From Gaoshiqia sediminis (GTDB lineage Bacteria; Bacteroidota; Bacteroidia; Bacteroidales; Prolixibacteraceae), in assembly GCF_025907915.1 (NCBI RefSeq), contig NZ_JAPAAF010000020.1:1-64000 (forward strand): 64,000 nucleotides of DNA, given 5' to 3'. The notes below the pieces were generated by a model. That model saw only the letters and a program-made list of their open reading frames with translations, ran no database searches and had not been told where the DNA came from. Shown here one piece after another: positions 10,923 to 20,127 of the stretch (positions within the stretch are counted from its first letter, which is position 1; each line of letters starts with the position of its first letter). The position numbers and the translations under genes were made by a program.

Positions 10923-11512
10923 AACCAACGTTATCCTCCACTCCTTTTATAAATAGTTGGCAACCTCTGCCGGAAACCCGTCGCCGGAAAACAGCACGCA
11001 AACAACGAAATTTTTTTGAGAAAATTGAAAAAAAACCAGCCGAAATAGCCGCTGGAAATATTTCGGACAACCAACCCGGCATTTTTTTGGCTCAACAGCC
11101 TACAGGGTAGAAACAAACCAAGCGACGAAAAAGATTTTGATGTTGACGCATCAGGGCCATGTCCCGTTTTCCAGATCGATTTTCACACGGCGATACCGCG
11201 GGCTTCGATACTGATTAAGTGACCTTGGGTTCACTTGGTCAGTAAAATCCTATTTTCACCTTGGCTCATCCGGATTTGCAGAAACATCATTCAACGCGGC
11301 TGAATCTAACGGCAATCCGATCCAGCCAACCGCCAACGTTGGCACATCCGGAAGAGTATGGCTTGCTTTTTTCGAAATTAACCTGGTGACTTCGAGTCAC
11401 CTGGTGAATAAGAGGCCAGTACATAGCCCCAAACCCGGCCGGTGTCGTTCAACACCGACTCATCGCTGGGTCTTGCAGACCGCTCAGAGTTCTATTTATT
11501 ATGGTACGTTTT
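10923..11512. other. Intergenic region with palindromes, no gene seen
   Basis: About 590 bp. It contains a perfect 12-bp palindrome GCCAACGTTGGC (11332-11343) and a hairpin GGTGACT-TCG-AGTCACC (11385-11401), overlapped by a 9-bp direct repeat ACCTGGTGA (11381 and 11399). No convincing open frame or RNA gene is present. It marks the change from GC-rich chromosome to AT-rich accessory DNA. Confidence 0.45.
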
Positions 11513-11731
11513 TTATTTTACATATCCTTCATTAATCAGATGTTTATTTAAATTTTCAAAAACTTCAGTCCAGGTTGAACCGTAAGTTCCGCAACTTGCA
11601 GTTTTATCTTTGTGTCTGTAGCAAACTCCTTTTTGTTCTTTTGAATCAACAACAATTTCAAGTTCTGCATATCCCCAAACTTTGTGGTCAATAATGTCGG
11701 GGACTTTTGATAAAAATTCTCTTTTAGTCAC
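11513..11731 (-). CDS. Small hypothetical protein
   Basis: A 72-residue protein starting MTKREFLSKVPDIID, with several Cys and Lys residues and no motif I recognise. It lies 23 bp downstream of the next gene on the same strand and is probably the last of a three-gene minus-strand transcript. The local DNA is much more AT-rich than the chromosomal genes to the left, which suggests horizontal acquisition. Confidence 0.55.
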   Translation of the reverse strand: MTKREFLSKVPDIIDHKVWGYAELEIVVDSKEQKGVCYRHKDKTASCGTYGSTWTEVFENLNKHLINEGYVK

Positions 11732-11754
11732 TGTTTACAATGTTTAGCATGTAC

Positions 11755-12306
11755 TTATTTTGATAATAGCGATTTTATAAATGGAGACATGTAGGAAACA
11801 TTGTTTTCATCAATTGCCCAATATTTCCCGTATTCATTTTCCTTTTGTATTGTGTGTTTAATCAAGTTTTTAAAAATATTTTCTTGTTCTTTGGGTCTTA
11901 TTAGATGTTTAGGAAGTTCAACTAAAACATACTGTCTGAAACCTTTTTTTGTTATTAGAATTTCGTCAAGTGAAAATATATTAAGCATTGCTTCAAAGAA
12001 TCTGTATTTTCCATTTCTAGCATCATATTTACTCGAATCAACTAGTATTCTTCCATTTCTTTTTTTGTCAAATACTAGTTTCATTGACTTGCCTTTGTGA
12101 TAATCAAGAATTCCTAGTCCCCCAGTCTCGAAGTGATTAAGTTCCAATAAAATCATTTCACATTCTTCATCTGTGAGTCCAATTACATTTTCACCTCTTG
12201 ATTTTCTTACATCATATTCTGCTTTTCCTAAATTAAGTGGGGCAGAATGAGCAAACAGTGTTTGAATAAGTTGCGTTTTGTCAAGATGTGTAATGTCAAA
12301 TTCCAT
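11755..12306 (-). CDS. Hypothetical protein
   Basis: A 183-residue soluble protein starting MEFDITHLDKTQLIQTL. It is mixed alpha/beta by inspection, has no signal or membrane segment, and I do not recognise a family. It is the middle gene of the three-gene AT-rich minus-strand group next to the integrase. Such groups beside integrases often carry immunity or toxin-antitoxin functions, but nothing in the sequence proves that here. Confidence 0.6.
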   Translation of the reverse strand: MEFDITHLDKTQLIQTLFAHSAPLNLGKAEYDVRKSRGENVIGLTDEECEMILLELNHFETGGLGILDYHKGKSMKLVFDKKRNGRILVDSSKYDARNGKYRFFEAMLNIFSLDEILITKKGFRQYVLVELPKHLIRPKEQENIFKNLIKHTIQKENEYGKYWAIDENNVSYMSPFIKSLLSK

Positions 12307-12342
12307 CGCTTAGTATTTTATCGTTTTTAATTTTTATGTAAT

Positions 12343-12591
12343 TCAAAACCATTTATTTTTTTCTTGGTAAAATCCCCAAACTCCATTTGAAAATTCTCCT
12401 GCTGCAAACGTGACTGTTTTATTATCTGTTTTTATCTCAAAAATCTGCATTTTGTGGTCTTGTTTGTATAAAGGGTCTTTTACGATAATTGAATTTTGTG
12501 TCGGAATCCATTTATAATCCCAAACGTTGATTCCATTTAATTTACACTTTTCTCCGTCTGGTACAGTTTTTTTATGTTTCCACTCAGTCAT
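12343..12591 (-). CDS. Small hypothetical protein
   Basis: An 82-residue protein starting MTEWKHKKTVPDGEKC. The ATG at 12591 is preferred to the upstream in-frame start inside a T/A homopolymer. It is rich in Trp, Lys and beta-strand-forming residues, has no recognised domain, and is the first gene of the minus-strand group. Confidence 0.5.
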   Translation of the reverse strand: MTEWKHKKTVPDGEKCKLNGINVWDYKWIPTQNSIIVKDPLYKQDHKMQIFEIKTDNKTVTFAAGEFSNGVWGFYQEKNKWF

Positions 12592-12617
12592 TTTGTTTTT
12601 TTTTAAAATTACCGCCA

Positions 12618-12638
12618 ACGGTTACGTATATTAACCGT
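12618..12638. other. Hairpin in the integrase-side intergenic region
   Basis: ACGGTTA (12618-12624) and TAACCGT (12632-12638) form a 7-bp stem with a 7-nt loop. It lies between the divergent hypothetical operon and the integrase promoter. It could be a recombinase arm site or a remnant of the element end; no matching copy was found at the right side. Confidence 0.35.
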
Positions 12639-12707
12639 AGCCCTGTTTTTATTTGTTACCATTTGCTTTGATTTGGTTAGTTTTCAACAGTTTACCGAGA
12701 TTCTGAT

Positions 12708-12738
12708 TTTGATATAATACCGCATTTTTCTAGTTTTG
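12708..12738 (+). promoter_or_regulatory. Bacteroidota-type promoter for the integrase
   Basis: TTTG at 12708-12711, exactly 19 bp, then TAGTTTTG at 12731-12738. This is a perfect consensus match. Initiation near 12745 would leave a leader of about 95 nt before the ATG at 12842. Confidence 0.72.
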
Positions 12739-12841
12739 GAGTACAAAAGTATGGCAAATTTCATGGTACATGTTTTGGCGAACAACCATAGAAATCTGCC
12801 ATACAAAGATTGAATGTATAACCAAAAATTACTTTTCAGTT

Positions 12842-14086
12842 ATGTCTACCAAAGTTAGCACAGCAATCGTGCTTTTCAAAAAACGGCAGAAGAAAAATGG
12901 CAAATACCCTGTGAAGCTCCGTTTAACGCACGATAGGAAGCAGATGTATTATAACATCGACACCAAAAACCGGGTATATGAGTTCACCGAGGAGGAGTTT
13001 GAGAAAATCACCTCACCCAAACCCAGAGGAGAGTACAAAGAGATCCAGATTGAGTTTTCATTGATTGAGGAAAAGGCTCAGAAGGTCATAAAGTCAATGA
13101 ATAATGACTTCTCCTTTGAAGAATTTAAAGCTAATATGGGTATTAGCGGCTCAGATAAAAAGAATGTATTTCACTACTTGGATATTAAGATTAACGCTGC
13201 GTCAATAAATGGCTACGGTGACAAATCTGCCAAGCCCTTGAAAACTTCACTGCAACAATTTTTCAAAAGGGAGAAAAACCTAGATTTCAAAGAAGTCACC
13301 ATAGCTAAACTTCAGGAGTTTGAGCAATTCATGAGGGATAAGGGAATTCGGCCAAGCACCTATTACCGGTATGTTGCCAGCCTAAGAAGTATCTTTATCA
13401 TGGCTCATAAGGAAAACAGTATCCCAACAACCATATATCCTTTCGGAAGGCACAAATATTTAGCTCCCCAGTTTGTCACCACGAAACGGTCTTTAAAGCT
13501 TAACGAGATTGAAAAGATTTACAACTATCGACCAGAACCATATTCACAAGAGGAGGAAGCTAAAGATTATTGGCTCTTCACGTACCTGTGTAATGGTATC
13601 AACATGGTTGACATGTGTCATCTTAAATATCAAGATATTGGAAAGGATTATATAACTTTCATTCGGAAGAAGACTGAGCACTCGTCAGCGGTGAAAAGAC
13701 CGATTACGGTTCCCCTTACTCAGGATATTAGGGAAATTATTGAAAGACAAGGAAATAAGGACAAATCCCCTGACAATTACGTCTTCCCGGTCATCCAAGA
13801 CGGTTTAACGCACAAACAGAAGACTTACAAAATTGCTTGGAGGGTTCGCAAAACCAATGTTTACATTCAAAAAATTGGAACGAAATTAGAAATTGATAAA
13901 CACCTCACCACTTATACAGCTCGCCATAGTTTCGCAACCATTCTAAAACGCTCTGGCGTTTCAACAGAGTTCATTAGTGAAAGCTTAGGGCATAGCAACC
14001 TGAAAATTACAGAGACCTACCTCGACAGCTTTGAGAACGACCACAAATTAGAAATTGCCAAACACCTAACGGCATTCAAGAAATAA
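12842..14086 (+). CDS. Tyrosine recombinase / phage-type integrase
   Basis: Site-specific recombinase that would insert and excise the element. The start MSTKVSTAIVLFKKRQ, followed by an arm-binding beta domain (KYPVKLRLTHDRK), is the usual N-terminus of Bacteroidota integrases, so the ATG at 12842 is preferred over one 72 bp upstream. A SAM-like core-binding region (FKEVTIAKLQEFEQFM...STYYRYVASLRSIF) follows. The catalytic domain shows the Arg-region (LFTYLCNGINMVDMCHLKYQDI), the HxxR-type box TARHSFATIL and the tyrosine in ITETYLDSFEND. Length 414 residues. It has its own promoter and a strong terminator directly after it. Confidence 0.93.
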   Translation: MSTKVSTAIVLFKKRQKKNGKYPVKLRLTHDRKQMYYNIDTKNRVYEFTEEEFEKITSPKPRGEYKEIQIEFSLIEEKAQKVIKSMNNDFSFEEFKANMGISGSDKKNVFHYLDIKINAASINGYGDKSAKPLKTSLQQFFKREKNLDFKEVTIAKLQEFEQFMRDKGIRPSTYYRYVASLRSIFIMAHKENSIPTTIYPFGRHKYLAPQFVTTKRSLKLNEIEKIYNYRPEPYSQEEEAKDYWLFTYLCNGINMVDMCHLKYQDIGKDYITFIRKKTEHSSAVKRPITVPLTQDIREIIERQGNKDKSPDNYVFPVIQDGLTHKQKTYKIAWRVRKTNVYIQKIGTKLEIDKHLTTYTARHSFATILKRSGVSTEFISESLGHSNLKITETYLDSFENDHKLEIAKHLTAFKK

Positions 14087-14091
14087 ACCTC

Positions 14092-14127
14092 AAAGGCTTC
14101 CACGTAAAAACGGAAGCCTTTCTTTTT
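14092..14127 (+). terminator. Rho-independent terminator after the integrase
   Basis: A 10-bp perfect stem AAAGGCTTCC (14092-14101) / GGAAGCCTTT (14112-14121) with a 10-nt loop, followed by a T-rich tract. It starts six bases after the integrase stop codon. Confidence 0.88.
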
Positions 14128-14284
14128 CAATCCCTTTCTGCATTGCCCTATCCATCGGCCATTGATACGAATAAAAGTTATTAACAATGCCGAAAAAAGT
14201 GCGGCTCAGTTACACCAATTCACCGCCGTTAGAACTATACTCATAAGTGAATATTTTAACATTTTAAAAAAAGAAATTAAGCTT

Positions 14285-15280
14285 ATGAATCAAAGAGAAA
14301 TGACAACAGAGAATTTTGAAAGGGATAGCCTTACAGCATTTGAGAAGATGCTGCAAGGCTACAAAAAAGCGAAGCAATCATTGGTGTGGGAATCGAACAT
14401 GGATGACCTGATTGAGAGAATGACCCATCTGCCAACGGCTCCGTTTCCCACCGAATTGATGAAACTTTTCGATTACAACTATTTGGTATTATCCGATGAC
14501 ATCAGCACCCTTATCCAAAAAGCCCTGCAAATACGTGAACAGATGCAGCACACGCAGCGATTTGTCCACATCGAGGAGAAATACTACTCGCTGCCCTTTT
14601 TGCCCAAAAACACCTTCCTGAAGAAACTGAAAGTCTTTAACAATGAAGGCGAACTGTGCTACCAGCAAATGGGCAAGCTATACATCCGCTTTAACAGGTT
14701 GCTAATTTGGATTCTTCCCGGAAGAAAGTCATTTTCCTTCCACGACATCTTCACCTTCAAGCAAAAATCCATCCAGCTCCGTGATTTAGAAATCTACTAT
14801 TACTCACCTTTTCTGGATTTGACCACCACAGACCCCCAATGTTACTACGACTTCTTTTGCGACTACTACGGCAAAGCCCAATTCCTCAAATATTTCAATA
14901 CTAAGGACATTATCAGCTTTGCCCTCGACAACTCATTTGACAACACCCTGCACAACACACCCAAGGCACTGGAGGAAATCCTTAAACTCACCAGCTCCCA
15001 GCAAGTACTTTGGGCTTACTTCCTTTTTCGGCTCATGGGAATGAAACTCAGGCTGCATATTGATGCGGCCATGATGACACGCTTTTTGCTAATTGTGAAC
15101 CGGAATGACCTTGAGGACTACAAAAAATCTTACTTCTACAAGTTGGTATCCAAAGCTCCGTTCGTGAAAGAGGACAAAAAGCTGTTGGCCGATTTGGAGA
15201 CCATCCGGCTCCATTTCCAAAAGAGCAAATTGCCCACCGGGGACATCGACAAAGAGATACTGAATTTGATTACCAATTAG
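14285..15280 (+). CDS. Hypothetical protein of the element
   Basis: About 331 residues from MNQREMTTENFERDSL. An in-frame start 123 bp upstream exists, but the ATG at 14285 begins the part that looks like globular protein. It is helical with many aromatic residues, has no membrane segment and no motif I recognise. Position directly after the integrase suggests an early or regulatory protein of the element; function unknown. Confidence 0.65.
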   Translation: MNQREMTTENFERDSLTAFEKMLQGYKKAKQSLVWESNMDDLIERMTHLPTAPFPTELMKLFDYNYLVLSDDISTLIQKALQIREQMQHTQRFVHIEEKYYSLPFLPKNTFLKKLKVFNNEGELCYQQMGKLYIRFNRLLIWILPGRKSFSFHDIFTFKQKSIQLRDLEIYYYSPFLDLTTTDPQCYYDFFCDYYGKAQFLKYFNTKDIISFALDNSFDNTLHNTPKALEEILKLTSSQQVLWAYFLFRLMGMKLRLHIDAAMMTRFLLIVNRNDLEDYKKSYFYKLVSKAPFVKEDKKLLADLETIRLHFQKSKLPTGDIDKEILNLITN

Positions 15281-15502
15281 CAATTTCAAAGGCCAATTAC
15301 CATTTATTGCTATTTGGTGCAGTTTTCATTATCCGACACTTTTCCGGGAAAACGGGTTTTGAGGCTCAAAAGACCATTTGTATAAATCACAATATCAAAC
15401 GGATATGATTTTTCTTTAAAACATCGGACAGTCCGACGACGGAAATTAGGGCATTGGTGACTTAAAATTGTCCCAGAATTTGGTTCAAAAAACACATCAA
15501 AT

Positions 15503-15805
15503 ATGGACGAACAAAAGAACATCAATGCAGCGGCTTTAAGGAACCTTGAACTACTCAACAAACAGGTAGCGGAACTTCTTCAGGTGCAACGTAAGGCGGT
15601 TTCAGGTTACGACTACCTGAACGCAAATGAGCTGGCCGATTTATTAGGCGAAAGTATCAAGACAATTTATGCAAGGGTGCATAACAGACAAATCCCCTTT
15701 TACAAGCCGGGTGGAAAGATTCTGCTTTTCAAACTGGACGAAATACGGGAGTGGATAAAATCCGGTCGTCATGCGACTATGGATGAACTGCGTCAGAACG
15801 TGTAA
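15503..15805 (+). CDS. Helix-turn-helix (excisionase/MerR-type) DNA-binding protein
   Basis: A 100-residue protein. The first half is a helical stretch (LRNLELLNKQVAELLQ); the second is a winged HTH of the excisionase family (YLNANELADLLGESIKTIYARVHN...IPFYKPGGKILLFKLDEIREWI). Such proteins next to Bacteroidota integrases act as recombination directionality factors or regulators. Which of the two applies here cannot be told from sequence. Confidence 0.85.
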   Translation: MDEQKNINAAALRNLELLNKQVAELLQVQRKAVSGYDYLNANELADLLGESIKTIYARVHNRQIPFYKPGGKILLFKLDEIREWIKSGRHATMDELRQNV

Positions 15806-15827
15806 TTGGTCTTATAGCACCAAATCT

Positions 15828-15974
15828 ATGAAAAAAGTGCAGAAACTAAGGGAGGAAAAAGACGGCAAACAGATAGTAAGGCTTTCGCTGGTAAAGCTCT
15901 TTATGAAAAAACGGTCGCACATTCAGTCAGTACCGGAGAATAAGTTTTGCAGGTTTTTAAATCTAACAAAATAG
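15828..15974 (+). CDS. Very small basic protein, uncertain
   Basis: A 48-residue Lys/Arg-rich frame beginning MKKVQKLREEKDG, 22 bp after the HTH gene and ending just before the next ATG. Its basic composition and snug fit in the gene row are the only support. Confidence 0.35.
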   Translation: MKKVQKLREEKDGKQIVRLSLVKLFMKKRSHIQSVPENKFCRFLNLTK

Positions 15975-15982
15975 CATTGATT

Positions 15983-16318
15983 ATGGCAACAATTTATATC
16001 TGTGGGGTTGACAACCCCGATGATGAAAAGGATAGCTGTGTTGACACCGAAAAAGTAAAAGCCCGGCTCAAATCATTGAAGTGTGCAGTGGTAAACCCAT
16101 CGGAAATGGCTTTTTCTAAGATGAGCTGGTCGGATACCCTAAGCAACCGGGTAGAACTGCTTAAAAAGAGCCATGCCGTGTACGTGCTGCCCAACTGGAG
16201 GGACAGCATCATGGCACGCATCGAGCTGACCGTGGCAATGGATTTAAAGCTGCAAACCTTCTTTCATCCCATCAGCAACAAGGAATTAAAGCAATTAGTA
16301 ACCACCCTTGACGGATAG
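15983..16318 (+). CDS. DUF4406-like (deoxyribosyltransferase-fold) protein
   Basis: A 111-residue protein starting MATIYICGVDNPDDEKD. The pattern of an N-terminal beta strand plus 'YICG', the segment SHAVYVLPNWRDS and a following Glu-containing helix (ARIELTVAMDLKL) fits DUF4406, which is related to nucleoside 2-deoxyribosyltransferases and common in Bacteroidota phages. A role in nucleotide metabolism is plausible but unproven. A strong terminator follows the gene. Confidence 0.75.
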   Translation: MATIYICGVDNPDDEKDSCVDTEKVKARLKSLKCAVVNPSEMAFSKMSWSDTLSNRVELLKKSHAVYVLPNWRDSIMARIELTVAMDLKLQTFFHPISNKELKQLVTTLDG

Positions 16319-16328
16319 CAATGGTTCC

Positions 16329-16365
16329 GGTGGGGCTGTACAAGGGCAGCCCCACCACTTTTTTT
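16329..16365 (+). terminator. Rho-independent terminator
   Basis: A 10-bp stem GGTGGGGCTG (16329-16338) / CAGCCCCACC (16347-16356) followed by ACTTTTTTT. It separates the small early genes from the primase transcript. Confidence 0.87.
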
Positions 16366-16389
16366 GTACTCAAACTTAGATTGACAATT

Positions 16390-16683
16390 ATGGCAACAGC
16401 ATTGCATCCAAATACGGTCTCAAAGCTTTATTATCTGGACAACAGGATAAAAAGCTTCTATGAGAAAAACGGTTATTCATCCATCCCTTTCGATGGCCGG
16501 AAAGTGCAGGAAATGATTCAGGCATCGCAAAAGGAGTTGGCCGAATTGTTTCTTAAAATATGGGGAAAGAGCATGGGCGCACATCTGCTCGATAAGTTTT
16601 ACGATAACCGGGGCAATGTGCTGGATTTCTACATGAGCCTTGATGGCCAGAACCGCCAGCTCTTATCACAAAAAGACTGGTGA
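16390..16683 (+). CDS. Small hypothetical protein upstream of primase
   Basis: A 97-residue protein starting MATALHPNTVSKLYYL; the ATG at 16390 lies downstream of the terminator, whereas longer in-frame starts would read through it. Helical, no recognised domain. Its stop codon overlaps the start of the primase-helicase (TGATG), so the two are translationally coupled and the protein may take part in replication. Confidence 0.65.
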   Translation: MATALHPNTVSKLYYLDNRIKSFYEKNGYSSIPFDGRKVQEMIQASQKELAELFLKIWGKSMGAHLLDKFYDNRGNVLDFYMSLDGQNRQLLSQKDW

Positions 16684-19600
16684 TGATGGATGCAACCCAA
16701 GTAATCGAACACATCAACGGAGAGATAGTCAGTGTCATCTCCAATTTTGTGGAGATGAAGAAAGCCGGAACCAACTTTTCGGCTCGATGTCCTTTTCACA
16801 ACGAAAAGTCGGCTTCTTTTCATGTGAACCCGGCCAAAGGGATTTACAAGTGTTTTGGCTGCGGCAAAGGTGGCGATGCGGTAAGCTTCATCAAGGAACA
16901 TGAAGGCGTTGATTTTAAACAGGCCGTTGAGATTGGGGCGAAAAAGCTCAAGATTGATTTTGAGTGGAAGAAAAGCAAGGACTTTGACCAAGCCAAATAC
17001 CAGCACCGGGAAAGCCTGCACATTGCCTGCAACATTGTGGAGCGGTTCTTTGCCGAAAAGCTTTCCCATCCCGAAGCCCAGAAGTACCTCCAAGGCCGCA
17101 GTATCATTAACCCCTCACACGGTAGTTTTGAGTTGGGTTACGCCCCTAACGGCAATGAACTGCTGACCTATGCCCGGCAAAATGGCCTCAAGACCGAAAT
17201 ACTGGAGGAAATCGGGGTTCTAAAGAGCAGCGACAACGGGTTGTATGATTTTTTTCGGAACCGTTTAATCTTTCCCATCTCCAATTCAAGAGGCCAGACC
17301 ATCGCTTTTGCCGGAAGGGATTTATCGGACAACTCCAAGGTCAAATACCTGAACACATCCGAAAGCAGCATCTACATCAAAGGGAACGAACTCTATGCCC
17401 TGAATGCTGCCCGTATGGCCATCAAGAACGAAGACCGGGTGTATATTGTGGAGGGCTATACCGATGCGCTGCGGATGCACGCCATTGGCATCACCAACAC
17501 CGTGGCCACCTGTGGAACTGCCCTGACAAATGCCCAGTCTGCGTTATTGAAGCGGTACACCAACAAAGCCACATTAATCTTTGACGGGGACAATGCCGGA
17601 CAACGGGCTACCGAGCGCAATGCCGAAATCCTGATTAAAGACCAGTTCCATGTATCGGTGATGGTTCTGCCCGAAAAGCACGACCCGGATACGCTGTTTA
17701 CCACCAAGGAGCTGTTTCTCCAGCACAACGAACAGCAGACCGATTACATCATCTTCAAAACTCAGCAGTTGGCTGAAAAAGCAGCTTCCGACCCGGTGTA
17801 TAAATCGGAGGCCATCAAGCGTATCTCCAAGCTGATTGCCAACTACGACAAGACCAAACAGGAGGTTTACACCGAGTTTGTAGCGGAACACATCAAACCC
17901 AAGAAAGCTTGGGTGGATGCCATTAAAGAACTGACGCAAAACGAAACGCAACCCACCCACCGCTACACCATTCCCCAACATGTCAGTCTGAATGACTTTA
18001 ACCGATGGGGCTTCTACGTAGAGGACAATTGCTACGTGTTCCGGAACAAGAAAGGCGATGACTTTGTGACCCATTCCAATTTCGTGATGGCTCCCTTGTT
18101 CCACATCGAAAGCCCCATCAATGCCAAGCGATTGTATGAAATCAAAAATCGTCACAATCTGGTGAAGATTGTGGAGCTGCCCCAACGGGATTTGGTGAGC
18201 ATCACAAACTTCAAACTGCAAATCGAATCCTTGGGTAATTTCCTATGGACGGGAGGAGAAAGCGAACTCAACAAACTGAAAGCATGGCTTTACGAGAAAA
18301 CTAAAAGCTGCAAAGAGGTGGTTCAAATGGGCTGGCAACGGGAAGGCTTCTTTTGTTGGGGCAACGGCATCTTTGACGGGGAACAGTTTATCAAGGCCGA
18401 CAAGTACGGGATTGTGCAGCACAACGAGCGTTATTACTACATCCCGGCCTGTTCCGAAATCTATGCCAGTGATGACAGCCTGTTCGAGTTTGAGCGGCAC
18501 TTCATCCACAACGAGGGCAACATCACTCTTTACGAATATGCCCAGAAATACACGGCTGTATTTGGCAACAATGGTATAATCACCTTGTCCTTTTTCTTTG
18601 CCAGTTTGTTTTTGGACATCATCTCCAGACGGTTCGATAAGTTTCCCATCCTAAACATGTACGGACAGAAAGGTTCCGGTAAGAATACCTGTGCCGAAAG
18701 CATCCTTTACATGTTTGGCCGCAAAGGCAAAGTCCCCAACCTGCACAACTCCAGTAAACCGTCTATTGCCGACCATGTGGCCACCAGCTCCAATGCGGTT
18801 TGTGTGTTGGATGAGTATCGCAACGACTTGGAAATGGAGAAACGGGAACTCCTGAAAGGTTTCTGGGACAAGACCGGGCGAACCCGGATGAACATGGACA
18901 AGGATAAGAAGAAAGAGACCTCCAAAGTCAATCAGGGAATCATCGTCTGCGGCCAGCAGATTGCCACGGCTGACATTGCCCTTTTTAGCCGCTTCATTGC
19001 CTTGGGCTTTTCCAAAACCATATTCTCGTTTGAAGAAAAGAGGCATTTTGAAGAGCTGGAGCAAATCAACAAACAGGGATTGACACAGATTACCCACCAG
19101 CTTTTAAAACACCGGGAAACTTTCAAAAAGAGCTACAACAAAACCGTGGATGCAGTCAGCGACCAGTTCCGGGAGCTATTGGGGACAACTACCATTGAGA
19201 CCCGGATTTTCAATAACTGGTTGACGGTAGCCTCTGCTTATGCCACGGTGGCTAATATTGTGGAGTTGCCGTTTAAGTACGACAGCATCATGCAGCTTTT
19301 TGTAGAGCTGATGGTAACCCAGAACAGTGAAACAGCCAAGAATGATGATTTGGGTATCTTCTGGAAAACGGTTCAATACCTTATCAGCTCCAATATTCTC
19401 TTTCAGGAAGGCGATTACCGGGTGGTATATGCCGATAAGATAACGCACACCTTTAAAGAGAACGGTGAATGGAAGAAAAGTGAAATCATTCTGCCAAACC
19501 CTCAGAACATCCTCTACTTATCGGTTAGTAGGGTATTTGGCTTGTATAAGTCACAGGCTTTGCGTGAAGGCGACAAGCCCCTGCCGGATGCTACGGTCGA

Positions 19601-19796
19601 GTATTACCTGAAGAACAGCCCGGCTTTTATTTGCGACACCAAGAAGGTGTACTTTAAGAAGTTCGATGCCAAGAATGGCTATCCCGAATTAGATGAGAAA
19701 GGAAACAAGAAATTCACCTATACCTCGGCTTTTGTATTCTATTTGGACAAGCTGAATCTGAGCATTGCCGATGAACATTTAAACGGGGAAAATTGA
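16683..19796 (+). CDS. Primase-helicase: CHC2 zinc finger, TOPRIM and P-loop helicase-like domain
   Basis: Probable replication protein of the element, about 1037 residues. The N-terminus is a DnaG-type CHC2 zinc finger (CPFHNEKSASF...CFGCGKGGD, about residues 36-68). It is followed by the primase core and a TOPRIM domain (VEGYTDALRMH about residue 255, IFDGDNAGQRA about 300). The C-terminal half has a Walker A loop (YGQKGSGKNT, about 660) and Walker B (CVLDEYRND, about 707), consistent with a replicative helicase fused to the primase, as in many phages and satellites. ATG 16683 overlaps the preceding stop. No DNA polymerase gene is seen, so host polymerase would be needed. Confidence 0.9.
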   Translation: MMDATQVIEHINGEIVSVISNFVEMKKAGTNFSARCPFHNEKSASFHVNPAKGIYKCFGCGKGGDAVSFIKEHEGVDFKQAVEIGAKKLKIDFEWKKSKDFDQAKYQHRESLHIACNIVERFFAEKLSHPEAQKYLQGRSIINPSHGSFELGYAPNGNELLTYARQNGLKTEILEEIGVLKSSDNGLYDFFRNRLIFPISNSRGQTIAFAGRDLSDNSKVKYLNTSESSIYIKGNELYALNAARMAIKNEDRVYIVEGYTDALRMHAIGITNTVATCGTALTNAQSALLKRYTNKATLIFDGDNAGQRATERNAEILIKDQFHVSVMVLPEKHDPDTLFTTKELFLQHNEQQTDYIIFKTQQLAEKAASDPVYKSEAIKRISKLIANYDKTKQEVYTEFVAEHIKPKKAWVDAIKELTQNETQPTHRYTIPQHVSLNDFNRWGFYVEDNCYVFRNKKGDDFVTHSNFVMAPLFHIESPINAKRLYEIKNRHNLVKIVELPQRDLVSITNFKLQIESLGNFLWTGGESELNKLKAWLYEKTKSCKEVVQMGWQREGFFCWGNGIFDGEQFIKADKYGIVQHNERYYYIPACSEIYASDDSLFEFERHFIHNEGNITLYEYAQKYTAVFGNNGIITLSFFFASLFLDIISRRFDKFPILNMYGQKGSGKNTCAESILYMFGRKGKVPNLHNSSKPSIADHVATSSNAVCVLDEYRNDLEMEKRELLKGFWDKTGRTRMNMDKDKKKETSKVNQGIIVCGQQIATADIALFSRFIALGFSKTIFSFEEKRHFEELEQINKQGLTQITHQLLKHRETFKKSYNKTVDAVSDQFRELLGTTTIETRIFNNWLTVASAYATVANIVELPFKYDSIMQLFVELMVTQNSETAKNDDLGIFWKTVQYLISSNILFQEGDYRVVYADKITHTFKENGEWKKSEIILPNPQNILYLSVSRVFGLYKSQALREGDKPLPDATVEYYLKNSPAFICDTKKVYFKKFDAKNGYPELDEKGNKKFTYTSAFVFYLDKLNLSIADEHLNGEN

Positions 19797-19816
19797 AAGG
19801 GGAAAGAATTAAAAGA

Positions 19817-19857
19817 CGGAAGGGTTTCTGAACAAAAAACAGAACCCCTTTCTTTTT
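19817..19857 (+). terminator. Terminator after primase-helicase
   Basis: Imperfect stem GAAGGG-t-TTCTG / CAGAA-CCC around an A-rich loop, followed by TTTCTTTTTG. Confidence 0.65.
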
Positions 19858-19890
19858 GCACTTGAAATCAAGTTTTACAATGCAAAACTG

Positions 19891-20127
19891 GTTACTTTAG
19901 TTACTTTAATTACTTTATTGAGTGATATTAATTGAATACTAACAGATTAGAAGGTGTTTGCCATTAAAGTAACGTTACTTTAGGTTACTTTAAGTTACTT
20001 TAAAAAACGGCTAAAGACGATTAGGGTACTTTAATTGAGGCTAGGGTACTTTAAGAACTTTGTAGAAACATGGAGCTTATAAGTTTATAAAACAGCAACT
20101 TAACCCCAATAAAGTAACTAAAGTAAC
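19891..20127. repeat. Iteron-like array of GTTACTTTA
   Basis: Direct copies: 19891-19899, 19900-19908, 19909-19917 (first base A), 19974-19982, 19984-19992 and 19994-20002. Variants GGTACTTTA: 20025-20033 and 20045-20053. Inverted copies TAAAGTAAC: 19965-19973, 20110-20118 and 20119-20127. Neighbouring copies are spaced 9 or 10 bp, about one DNA turn. The inverted copy at 19965 abuts the direct copy at 19974, making the 18-bp perfect palindrome TAAAGTAACGTTACTTTA. Confidence 0.88.

Noticed and set aside
11332-12640. Integron-cassette-like layout of the small genes with CCGCCAACG words
   Set aside because: The gaps between the genes are only 23-36 bp, too short for attC sites, and no core GTTRRRY pairs are seen.
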